Source of the DNA: Brachypodius melanocephalos
Lineage: Eukaryota > Chordata > Aves > Passeriformes > Pycnonotidae
Reading direction: 5' to 3'
Assembly: GCA_013398615.1 (NCBI GenBank)
Contig: VZSR01003807.1
Location: 6,881,404 to 6,945,403, forward strand
Length of the DNA stretch: 64,000 nucleotides
The notes beneath the pieces were generated by a model. It was not told the DNA's origin and searched no databases. It saw nothing but the letters and a program-made list of their open reading frames with translations. The position numbers and the translations under genes are program-made. The stretch's first letter is position 1. Every line of letters begins with the position of its first letter. Of this stretch, positions 39,771-49,998 are shown in pieces.

Positions 39771-41517
39771 GTTTTAAAAATTTACTTCCTTTCTGAAAAC
39801 AAAAGTAAACTTGAACAAGAAGAATGTAACAGGTGGTTGAATAAGGAAATGTAAGACTAGAAGCATTTACAGCCTAAAATAATCATTATCAAGGAAGCCT
39901 GCAAATCCAGACTAACTTGAATTTTTGCTGTGTGTAGAGGATTCAAGACTGACCTCCCAGTTTCTACAACACTATTTTATTTTAATAAAGTTTTTCCACA
40001 GAAATTTGAAAGCAACCTGAGCTGAAAAAATAATTGAAAAGGTTTGAGTATTTGCAATAATCTCAAATTCACTTTCTAATATGTTGTTTGATTGTTGAAA
40101 TACAATGCGAATTAAGAATATCACTGCTAAAATAAAGAAAGCTCCATGTACAATGATGCCTAATATAAATGAGGATCCCTGGGGGTAAGCAGTACTAAAA
40201 AAACCAATCCCAAATCTATGACTAATTGGTAACTGCAGCTAGTTCTGCTGACACAAATTCAGGTTTCAAGGACCAGCACCCTCAAATCAAACGCAGAGGC
40301 AAAGACGGACATATCAGTACACCATTAACACTTCAAATGGGATACAGCTGTCAAGCTGTTGGATATCAAACTGTACAAGGTTATGAAAACCCACGATCAC
40401 AGGTTTGCCCTGACACTGTCATTTCCTCTGACCAACCTCCTTTGAGGTAGCTCTTCAAACAACGTCTGACTTTGCGTGCTTCTGTCCTCCTCACAAGGGT
40501 TCAAAGCACAAGCATAGAAAGCCTACACAAGCAGAAAAACTGACCTTCACCTTTACATTTTTCTGTTTTCTGATCTTTTTTGTCCTTTTTCTTCAATAGA
40601 AAATAAAACTGTAACAGGGCTGGTGAACAGCATGGGGCACAGACTTCAATGTGGCATTTAAAGGAAAATCTGCTGTCTTTATTAAGTTTCAAGAAATAAT
40701 TATCTGTCTGCCAGGAATTGATTTTTAAGTTTCCTACACAACAAGAAGATATAATTTAAAAGCTGAAAAAGAATATGTAACTAGTGTTGACACTGATATA
40801 ACTGCATTTCCAAGCACAATTTCCCTCATGCATAGGCCACTGGCAACTCTTCAGCAGATAGTTTGTATATAATGTTACACACACATATGGCTTCCTTCCC
40901 CCTGCTCAACCAATGCAACAAGGCATGAAAATTCCCATGAGCTTTTTATTCAACTTTGACACCAAATGTTCTTCTCTTTGGACATTTTCTGTTTCTTAGA
41001 GTTGACATTTTTCTACTCTGTATCATCAAGCAATAAATTATTATTTGTATTGGTAAAGGTTGATTTTTTTAAAAGCCTCATCAAATATTTTAGCAGATAT
41101 TGAGTGAAAAAAGGAGCAGGGGAAAGGACACTGGAAGCAAGGAAGTACTGTTCCATTATAAATTCAAATTCTTTGTAACAAGTAAACAACATTCTTTATC
41201 AGGTCACTGAATCCCATAAAAATTATTTGAATATAACATATGCTATTAACTTGTTATTAACCTCTACTACTGAAAGTTTTCTGTAGGGTTTAAGTTATTT
41301 TAAGCACTGAAAGAATTTTGATTAATTGGACAACATCTTTAAATAAACAGTCCATATATTTATACATGTACATAATCACACTTTGGTTGTGATTTTGTCT
41401 GTTGTGCTAGCTTCTCTTTCACCCCTGAATTCATCCTGCAATAACCTATAGCCTTTAAAAAACATACCCAAATTTGATCTATATATGGTATTAAATAAAT
41501 GTTTCCCTTAAGCAAGC

Positions 41518-41572
41518 AAAAAAAAAAAAAAAAAAAGAAAAGAAAAGAAGAGAAAAGAAAAGAAAAGAAAAA
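41518..41572 (+). repeat. Poly(A) plus (AAAAG)n tract
   Basis: Nineteen A are followed by about seven AAAAG-type units, one of them GAAGAG. The purine-only strand gives a spurious Phe/Leu/Ser-rich frame on the minus strand. No mobile element body was identified upstream. Confidence 0.9.
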
Positions 41573-42988
41573 ACCCAGAATAAAAAGAAAAAGTGAACCT
41601 GGGTATCCTCCAACTAATTCACAAATGCCTTGCATAAAACATGAATTTTACAAGTACAGACAATGAACTTTTTCCACATAAAATAGCCATGCCAGTGTAG
41701 ATGGACTGTGCCAAGCCTTTGTATGATCATTCTGAATCAGGACATATTACAACTCCCTCCCTTTCATCACTTAATAATCTTTTTTTTTTTTTTAAATAAG
41801 GGAAGTATCACCATTGTTATGTTTTTGATAAAGCAACAACATAAATAATCCAACTTCATTTGGTTGAAATTATGATATATTGAATATAAAAATGCCATTT
41901 TATTGACGAACTATTCTTCACTAGCACAACCTTCTTTATCTGCATCCAAAAATACCATCAATATAAGTAATGCTGTTGGCACAGACTAAACATGATTGAT
42001 ATGCTTAAAATACTGTTGCTGTAAGCAGTGCGTGATTTAATCCAATGTATAAACAAAACCCATACAGGATAAAGATGTAAAATCACAAAACCTCCAAATC
42101 CCTCCAAAATAAACCAAAATTCAAGCAGAATCATAAAGTTTAATTTCAAAGCCACAACTGAATAGATGATGCTACAATTCACAGTCCTTTCAACAAGAGG
42201 AGGACACATGGACTGCTATTCCCAGGACAATGCTAGAAATGCAAAAGGGAGTTTGTCACTCCTGCAGGCCACTGCCTCTTTCATCATACACCTGCTTAGA
42301 GAAAAATAAAACCCCCATGGAATTTGCATGGCCTCAATAGAAAATTTCCCCCTTATCATCTAAAATCCAAGTTCCTAAAAAATAGTCCATCCTTTCCTTT
42401 CACCCAGCTATGATATAGCAGGAATAATAAGTGCACAAAAGTAAATTCAAACATTATTTTTTCTCTGAAACAAGTCCTGGCTAGGTGGTCAAATTCTTCT
42501 TCACACACACATGTAATTTATAAAGCAACGTACAATTTAAAACCCATATAACACAATAAACCCAAGCCAGTAACAATCCAGACTGTGCTGCTACAAAGCA
42601 GTGTGAAATAATGTTAAAGGAGGTGAGAAAAACAATATTTATTTCTATAGCTAAACACAAGAAATTTGGAGGATAAGTTGCCAAAACAGAAACACAAGTA
42701 AACCACTTCAGCTAACAAGCTTTTGTATTGTAAGACCAAACACAACAAGCTAATGCTAAACCATCGTTACATGAGCCAAAATGAGCCAGGATACCTGCAA
42801 GCCATACAAATGAGCAGGTCCACAGAGGAAACAGCATCTTCTGTGTTCAAAAACATCAATAACTTGTGCAGGAGAAGCAGCATACGGATATCCATGTAAC
42901 CCCCCAGAATCCACTGTCACATGTGAAGCCAACTTAAGGTGTTAATTTACACACAGCTGATCCCTATATTCTTACGATGAACACTTAC

Positions 42989-43038
42989 CACAGCAATTAA
43001 ATGTGGCCCCAAGTCATGAAGAGAAAGCTTCCACTTAC
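42989..43038 (-). other. Candidate 50-nt RS-exon or microexon with fused acceptor-donor (recursive splice site)
   Basis: On the minus strand a poly-pyrimidine run (complement of 43042-43059) and CTTCCATTTTAG form a strong 3' splice site ending at 43039. The next bases are GTAAGTGG, a near-perfect 5' splice site, so the junction reads TTTTAG|GTAAGT. A possible branch sequence, CTTAAT, lies about 25 nt upstream of the AG. Fifty nucleotides further on a second strong donor, GCTGTG|GTAAGTG, begins at 42988. This is the arrangement described for vertebrate recursive splicing in very long introns, where an RS-exon is defined and then removed by its reconstituted donor. Alternatively it is an ordinary 50-nt exon: one frame is open through it and reads KWKLSLHDLGPHLIAV, and the other two contain stops. 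I do not recognise that peptide. A pseudoexon is the null explanation. Confidence 0.4.
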
Positions 43039-43139
43039 CTAAAATGGAAGAAAAAAAAATTAAGATAATTTATCAGAAACTCAGTGTTACAGATCTGGCA
43101 ATTAGGAGTGAAAAATTAGTTTTACTACATTTAGTTTTA

Positions 43140-43182
43140 GCTTCTCCTTCTTCCTCCTCCCTCCCAAAAAAAAAAAAAAAAA
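43140..43182. repeat. Pyrimidine tract abutting poly(A)
   Basis: Pure pyrimidines (CTTCTCC, TTCTTCC, TCCTCCC type words, 43141-43165) switch at one base to seventeen A (43166-43182). On the minus strand this reads T17 followed by a purine (GGGAGGGAGGAGG) tract. Such strand-switching homopurine/homopyrimidine runs can form triplex or slipped structures. It lies about 100 nt upstream, in minus-strand sense, of the fused acceptor-donor site. Confidence 0.7.
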
Positions 43183-46100
43183 TTGCAGGAGGTGAGAAAC
43201 TATAGTAATCTACATGTACTACAACAACCAGCATATATATTTCATCAACATCCATCTTTGTCGATATGCCAAGCAAATCCTGTTCAGCAGGGATGTCTGG
43301 GCAATTCCCTGGCTGGGGGGGCCAGACCCACAGCTCACATCCCCATCCTCTCAGGGGGCTGTGTCGGGATGAACCCTTCTGCCTGAGGCAATAGCCAAAG
43401 GGTCACTCAGCCACCGCACACCTGAGGAAGTTTCACCCCTTCTGAATACGTGGATTGATTTCAGTGACCCTACTCAAAAGCAAGATAAAACTAAATTCAC
43501 GCATCGTTATAAACCCAGCAACTATAAAATTGGCACAGTATTTAATCCCTTCTGCTTAAATAGTTCTTAATAATTGGAGTGGTGTTAGATCAGAAGTCCT
43601 CCACAATTCATTAACTTTGTAAGCAAAAAACTGTGATAATAAAAAGAAATTCAGTGAAATGTGAAATGAGGTAGTATCTCAAAGTTCCGGGGATATGAGA
43701 TTTTAAAAAATAGGACATATTGTCTCCACTGTAAATGTGTACAGACATTCAAATCCTTGTTAAATACTAGCATATTTTATCAAAGAAGGGGTAGTTTGAG
43801 GGTACACTGCTCTCCAACCTTTCAACATGAAATACTTAATGTGTAAGGACACTTAAAAGAGAAGAAAAAGAATAAAGTCAGTCCCTCATTTGCAACTGAT
43901 ACCACCTTTGAACTACACTACTTCTTTTCTAAATTTGCCATCATAGGAAGTGTTTGAATAATTTAAAACACGATGTGGTACATTTAAATAAGAATCTTTG
44001 AAAGACTGTTAAGGAGAAACAAAGGATTTTCCTACAAAGTACAGCTGACTATATGATAAACTTCTAATTATTAGAAGATTTAAAATACTTTGCATGCAGT
44101 TGTACCCTTCCAATATATATTTAATGTGCACCCTTTCAGGTTATTTTTTTCCTTAACATAGCAAAAAAGATCCTGTTATTTTGGAGACAGAGATAGTGTC
44201 TAATTAGCACAAGGCTGTGTCATGCAGTGTAGTTGTAGAGCCTTTTTCACCTGTTACCCAGCTCCTCTCCCCCAAGGGGTAGAAAAGCAGATGGGTCAGG
44301 GGCCAGAAAACACACAATGGGAATGACACAACACCAAAAATCCCCCTTTGTCAATCCCTGTAAAGCTCTTCATTAACTCTCATTTTTTTCTAAAATTTGT
44401 ATAATTGGTAAGTAAACTAAGATGTTGTAAGAAATACATTTCCCTTCAGCCTTTTGCTTAATGTTTCCATGTTACTCATAGATAAGACATTGCTTTTCTG
44501 CATCCCAAAGAGACACTGCAGGAAAGGAATCAAATGCTAAGGCCCTAAACAAATGCTCAAATTGGATAAAAACTCATCATGATCACATTCATGATACATT
44601 CAACAAACTAGGATTGGGAACACAGAGCACAGGTCCCATACTGTATCTAGGGTACCTCTTATTTCTACCACTGTCTTACTCCTACAGGATAGCTGGAAAC
44701 CCAGAACAAGAGTCAGCTTGTAACAAACATATATATGCATTAAGGGTTACTAAAGTGTAAGCAGCAATCCTGGAAAGAGTTATCAAAATGTTTAAGTTGG
44801 GTGGCATCTGATATTGTTAGGAATTATTCTCTCAATTCCTGCTGCTGTTGTTCCTCCTGGGCAGATCAGCACAACGAGCTGTGCTTCCTCCCTCCATGTC
44901 CCCCTGCTGTTACATCACCTAACGTGCTGTTAGAAAAATCCCATATTTCCCTTTTAAAATCAACAAAAGCAAAAAAGAAAAGCCATCTACTTTCTATACA
45001 CTTTAGTTTTAGTACTTCCTTGCAAAGCTTTTTAAGACTCTGTCCTCCCTCCAAAATATCGCATCATAAATGTTCTATTACGACGTATATTTAACATACA
45101 AACTCCTCTTTAGGACACCTTGTGTCATCGTCCTATTCACAATTTTATTATTTAAAAAAAGAAACCAAACCCACAAGCCAAACCCACAGTGCATAGGTAG
45201 TAAAGATGCTGATGTAAGATTCACAAATAGGAACAGTTATAGCTGTATCCAGAAGAGAGAAGCTGTGCTGTAAGATAAGCCCTTGGCATAAATGGCTTTC
45301 TGCCAAGTTTCCAGGCTTCAGCCTCAGAGGAAGATAAAGACACCTTGAAATCCCAGTTCAGAAAAACTTGTATGCAAAAGTTAACCTTGCCTCAGAGTCA
45401 CTTCAGCTTCGAGTCTACATACTTTGCAAAACTGGGATTGTAGAGAAACAAAACCTGATTATGCTGTGCATAAGGCTATTTTTTTCCCTTTTTTTTTTTT
45501 TTAAATTTCTAGCTAAAAGTAAAGCTGAATCACAGAAAATGGTGGATATTTCACATATGAAAATGCAGTCTGTTACAGTCCAGAATCAAAAGAGCAAGCA
45601 AAAAACAGGAAAGTTCTTCTGGGTCTTAAGATTGTTTCTGCCCTTCTACCTGTAATAAAGCTAAACCTGTCAACATCTACATATATTTTATTTTAAGTAA
45701 AATATGAAATGTCCTGAAGTCAGACTATTCCTCTTCTGCCCCATCAAGCCTGAGCAGTCTAGGCACTGACACACAGGAGACTGCCTTGCTGCTAAGTACT
45801 GCACATAAGGGAAACAACATATTTTTCTTTCTAGCAAGCTCACTCAAGAATATCTATAAGCCCTTAATCTGTATTGCAACCAACCATTTTCATTCTCCTT
45901 CATTAGACTCCGTTTAAAGGGATTTGTTTCTGCACCAACTGTGGCGAACTCACAAAAAATGCCTGTAAGATGGAGATAAGCCATGACCACAGTCACTGCT
46001 CTGTTAGTTTGCTTGCATGGTGGATGTTTTTGTGATTATAGTTACTCCACGATTTAACGGTGGGAGGCTAATGGAAATGTTACTTGCTATGGTGGCAAGC

Positions 46101-46229
46101 TAAATCAGTTGGGGGAAGGAAAAGAAATGTGTTTACACTTAAAGATGTCACATAAAACAGTGGGAAGTTCCCACCCCTGACACCAGAACTGGCATGCTCA
46201 TTCAAGGACTCATCTACACTATTACATGC

Positions 46230-46600
46230 TCCTTCACACATAGAAATCTATTAATTTACAATTATTTGCATTGATTTTATAGTAGATTTGCAAGTTCTGC
46301 AGTAATTTATGGACTACTGAAGAAATTAACTGTGCTTCTTCTAAAGATAAGAATTATTGATAACAAGGCTGTGGTGTGACTTACTGAACACATCACTCAA
46401 GAGTCTGGATTTTTTGCTGTAAATTCTACATTAATTACAGCAGAATGGATAGGTAGAGTCTATTTGCCCCACCAAGAATTTCATCACTGATTCCTGACAG
46501 TAATCCACCGGCAGGAAATGTAATCAGCCAGATAATGTCAGCTCAGCCTCTAAGGTCTTCTTAAGTTAGAGAGATTTAAAATAACGTAGTTATTGCATAT
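46230..46600. promoter_or_regulatory. Candidate conserved noncoding element
   Basis: The block contains an octamer ATTTGCAT (46264-46271), a GATA-type AGATAAG (46345-46351) with a nearby TGATAA, several TAATTA-like cores and an isolated CCGG in a CpG-poor setting. No repeat similarity was seen. The call rests on motif texture only and would need alignment to other birds. Confidence 0.2.
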
Positions 46601-48338
46601 AACATCTCACTGGTAAGGGCACTGTGTTCTCAAAAAATACCCTGAATCAAGTGAAAGTCAAAAAAGAAAGTCTGAAAAGAAATGCATAAAATACAATTTC
46701 ATCATATTTTTAGAGCTATGTTGACTCTGGCACTGAAAAAATTGACAAAGGCCCAGTGATTGAGAATTAACTTCTTCTCGAACATACACTGTATAAACCA
46801 TGAGAACATGTTTTCAAGACCAATGCTTGTCAGTTATTTGAAAAAAAAAAAAACAAATCCAACCAAACAACAACTTTGTAAAGCTGGGGGCAGGACATGT
46901 CTATATTACTTTATTAAAGTACGAGCTGCTTGATAAAACAGGCTTGTGAATGTTAGTTCTGGGATATTTTTTCAATTCTTCCATACAAATATGAAAAAAA
47001 ATTACTTCCAATAAAAAACAAATACCTAATTTTTCTTCTTTGCTCATCACTTTGCCCAGTGACAGTGAACATAATTAATGCAATGTTGGGTGAATCCCTT
47101 TCAGTATAAAGGATGTCACTACATAAAACCCTTAATTCCTGATTCTGTAGCATAGAGCCATGCTATAGAAATGCAGTACCAGTCAGTGCTAATCATAAAA
47201 TCCCTGCCAAACCATGTCCTTATTTGAGGAATCTTTTTGTTTCTATGTATATCTTTTTTACAATCAGATTTTTCCTTTTCAACACCAGGCCTTCAGTACT
47301 GCATGTGGCATCCTGGCACCTAAACGACCCATTAATGCATACAAATATAAACCCCAAAACAAATACCAAGCAAATAAAATTTGCTTACATAGATATATCC
47401 CATGACAGTAAAAGTATGGATTGTGCAATGTTGATGCCAAAAGATTGATCTCTGTGCACCTGCTCAGTGGACACTCAGAGTTTATCTTTGTGAAATTCTG
47501 TGCTGGCCCAAATCATATTTGTGGCACTCTGGCAAAATCCTGGCGGAATTGTTAAATTGGTTGTGGTTAATTATGCACTGCTCAATCAGAGAAGAATCTG
47601 AGTGGTGTAGAAACTTTGATGAACTCTGAACCCATCTAAGAGGATATGCACACATATACCCAAGATAGTCAGGCAATTGGAGATACTGAAGTTATTTACA
47701 TGCACTCAAACAAGACCAAACAAGGCAGATGATCCACAGCCAATGGCATTAGTTCTCCATACAGCACTCAACAAGATCCAAAACTATACTTTTGGCAAGT
47801 AGCAAACATAGGGAATGGCATGCCATAATTCTCACAGAAAAGGAGTTGGTTGTAAGCAGCATGAGCAACTGCAGTGTAATGGCTCAGCCTTTGACTTTCC
47901 AATGTTATTTTAAACGTGCTTTGTAACCCTTTCAGTGACAGGGATGAACATTTTGTTACAATGTAGTAACGTATTAGCTCACCGAGGCCTTAGAAATAAC
48001 GCACAGTGCAGACGGCGAACAAACCAGTATCTCTTCCAATTATCTTAACATTCCTTAAAGTTAATTGTCACAAGAAGTCTTCTGTGCAAAACTGAGAGCT
48101 GCTTGAAGATGAGAAAATAAAGGCCACAGAGAAAGAAAATATCTCCCTGGATCACGACTATCACTTCAGATTCCAATGCAGTCTCACCTGTCCCCATGTG
48201 CCTCCTTTTAGCATGTCTTTAATATAAGCGTGTAAGCAAACTAATAAAATGAACATGACAGAACGATGGAGATAAGAAATCTCTTGCTTTTGATAGAGTA
48301 TATCAACCTGCAGGATTGGAATTTGTACAATCCCAAAC

Positions 48339-48346
48339 TGACGTCA
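48339..48346. promoter_or_regulatory. Palindromic CRE (TGACGTCA)
   Basis: TGACGTCA is the full palindromic cAMP response element bound by CREB/ATF factors. Its central CpG is retained in CpG-poor DNA, which is mildly suggestive of use. No TATA box or promoter was seen beside it. Confidence 0.4.
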
Positions 48347-49452
48347 CCAAGAGTGGGAAGAGAAGTCACAGAATATGTTACAGACAAGCAAAATCAACAT
48401 CTAACTGGACATCAGATATAATTTCCATTTGATGAAGCAGCCAATTTTAATGCAGATGTTCTTTTGACATATAGTAACAGCTGTAGACTGACTGCACCTA
48501 TAGGCAGTTTGTAAATGCTTTTCATTGAAAGCATTTTCAATTTTCTCTAGTTTTCATTAGAGGCATTGTCTAAAAGATTTATCTGAACAGTGTGGGCACA
48601 GACATGGTTATCCAGAATTAGCATTCCAAGTGCTACCAGATAACGTGCAATATACCAGCCTTGTAAACCCTCATAATATATTTTGTGTCTGAAAGTTTGT
48701 GAAGTGTAACACTGTTCAGCTGTCTCATTTTTTAACAGCACATAGCCCTGCTTTCCTCCATCATCTCCTGCCGCCATGCTCCCACCTATCTCCATAGCAA
48801 ATGAGCCTCAGTGTTTACTCTGATCAAAATTCATAGCTACAGCTGACTGCTGCGGTTCTGTACTCATCTACAGGAGTAAAACAGGCTGTGGGGCTGATTA
48901 GTGATCAGCTGGGCTATACACTGCTACTGAAAAAATGCTGCTGCTGACAGTCACAGCTCATTTACGCTTCATTGTGATGGATGTGCAGAAAGTCATGTAG
49001 AGAAGGTCAAGCCACTTAGACATACTTAGACCATTAAAATGGGCAGTGTGAACCTCTCTAGGTAAGTCACGGTGAAACACAGTAGACAAGCAATATCACA
49101 AAACACTGGGTTTACTGTGTGGTAGAACATTAGCATATGTCAAGGCCATCACACTGGAGACAGTCACTCACCAGCTCACTAGTCACTCCAGGCTCACTAG
49201 AGCAGGACAAACACTGAGCCAAGGTATTTGATCTCTACACCTAGAAGAAGCAGAAGTGACTAACAGCTGTAATCTACCCAAGAGCCAAGACAGATGTTTG
49301 CCTGGCAGAGGAGTCCAAAGAGATATTCTCTGCTGTTGCAGTTTCTCCTGATGACTACTTAAAATTTTGGCCATCCTAAGTGATTCATCCATTGCTATTA
49401 AAGGACACATCTCACTGTTCAAGTGGTACAGGTCATAGAGTTTATTTAAATA

Positions 49453-49998
49453 TCTCCACTGGTTTTTACTGGAGTAGAGTTAATTTACTTCATAATGGTG
49501 CCTATAGGGCCGTGTTTTGGATTTGTGCTGGGACAGTGTTGATAATACAGAAATGTTTCTGCTATTGTTAAGCATCAAGGCCTTCTCTGCCACTCAGCCC
49601 ACCCCACCAGTGAGGAGGCTCCGTGTACAAAAATCTGGGAGGGAACACAGACAGAAGAGCTGACCCCATCTGACCCAAGGCATATCCTATACCATATGCC
49701 CAGTGTATAAAGCTGGGGGAAGAAGAAAAAGGGGAGGATGTGTGGAGTGATGGTGTTTGTCTTCCCAAGTCACCATTACATGTGATGGAGCCCTGCTTTC
49801 CTGGGGAGGGCCGAACACCTCCCTGCCCATGGGAAGTGGTGAATTCCATGTTTTGCTTTGCTTATATGCACAGCTTTTTCTTTAACAATGAAACCAACCT
49901 TATCTCAACCCACGAGTTTTCTTTCAAGTCTCTCCCCCATCCTGCTGTGGGGAGTAAGGAAGCGGCTGAGATGCCAGCTGGTGTTAAAAACCACCCCA
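49453..49998 (+). mobile_element. Solo LTR, avian endogenous retrovirus, copy B (promoter part kept)
   Basis: Same family and orientation as 18269-18789. Shared landmarks are GGAGTAGAGTTAATTTACTT near the start, GTTTTGGATTTGTGCTGGGA (49514-49533), TGTTTGTCTTCCCAAGTCAC, TGATGGAGCCCTGCTTTCCT, GAATTCCATGTTTTGCTTTG (49841-49860) and TCTCAACCCACGAGTTTTCT. It retains the ACCATATGCCCAGTGTATAA promoter block that copy A has lost. The terminal bases have decayed (TCTCC start, CCACCCCA end), and no convincing target duplication was found. No internal retroviral genes adjoin it. Copies A and B are about 31 kb apart and clearly diverged, so they are two separate insertions and not the ends of one provirus. 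Confidence 0.88.
49706..49711 (+). promoter_or_regulatory. LTR TATA box (copy B)
   Basis: TATAAA follows the ATGCCCAGTG block and precedes AGCTGGGGG, the position where this LTR family normally carries its core promoter. Transcription would proceed on the plus strand. Activity is doubtful given the decay of the rest of the element. Confidence 0.55.

Larger units (their letters stand above)
31701..42988. other. Long unique noncoding interval
   Basis: About 11 kb without a recognised gene or transposon. It holds simple repeats at 37922-37942, 38235-38270 and 41518-41572, and several stretches whose texture resembles conserved regulatory DNA (dense TAATTA, ATTTGCAT and CAGCTG words), notably 37370-37620 and 39630-39770. 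An acceptor/donor pair at 31719-31821 (+) has good splice consensus but stops in all three frames. Confidence 0.55.
43183..49452. other. Unique noncoding DNA, one GC-rich patch
   Basis: No gene was recognised. A patch at 43290-43440 is clearly richer in GC than its surroundings, contains a G7 run near 43313-43320 and may be part of an old repeat that I cannot name. The block at 46230-46600 has regulatory-DNA texture (ATTTGCAT at 46264, AGATAAG at 46345, TAATTA words). A palindromic CRE lies at 48339-48346. Confidence 0.5.

Noticed and set aside
41360..41635. Minus-strand frame with a long Phe-rich run
   Set aside because: The run is a translation of the poly(A)/(AAAAG)n simple repeat.
49052..49070. 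Second AG|GTAAGT junction, on the plus strand near 49061/49062
   Set aside because: The upstream pyrimidine stretch is only about seven bases and purine-rich beyond that, so it is not a convincing acceptor and not a recursive site.
18269..49998. The two same-family, same-orientation LTRs taken as the ends of one provirus
   Set aside because: They are about 31 kb apart, clearly diverged, and enclose no retroviral gag, pol or env sequence but do enclose other insertions. They are independent solo LTRs.
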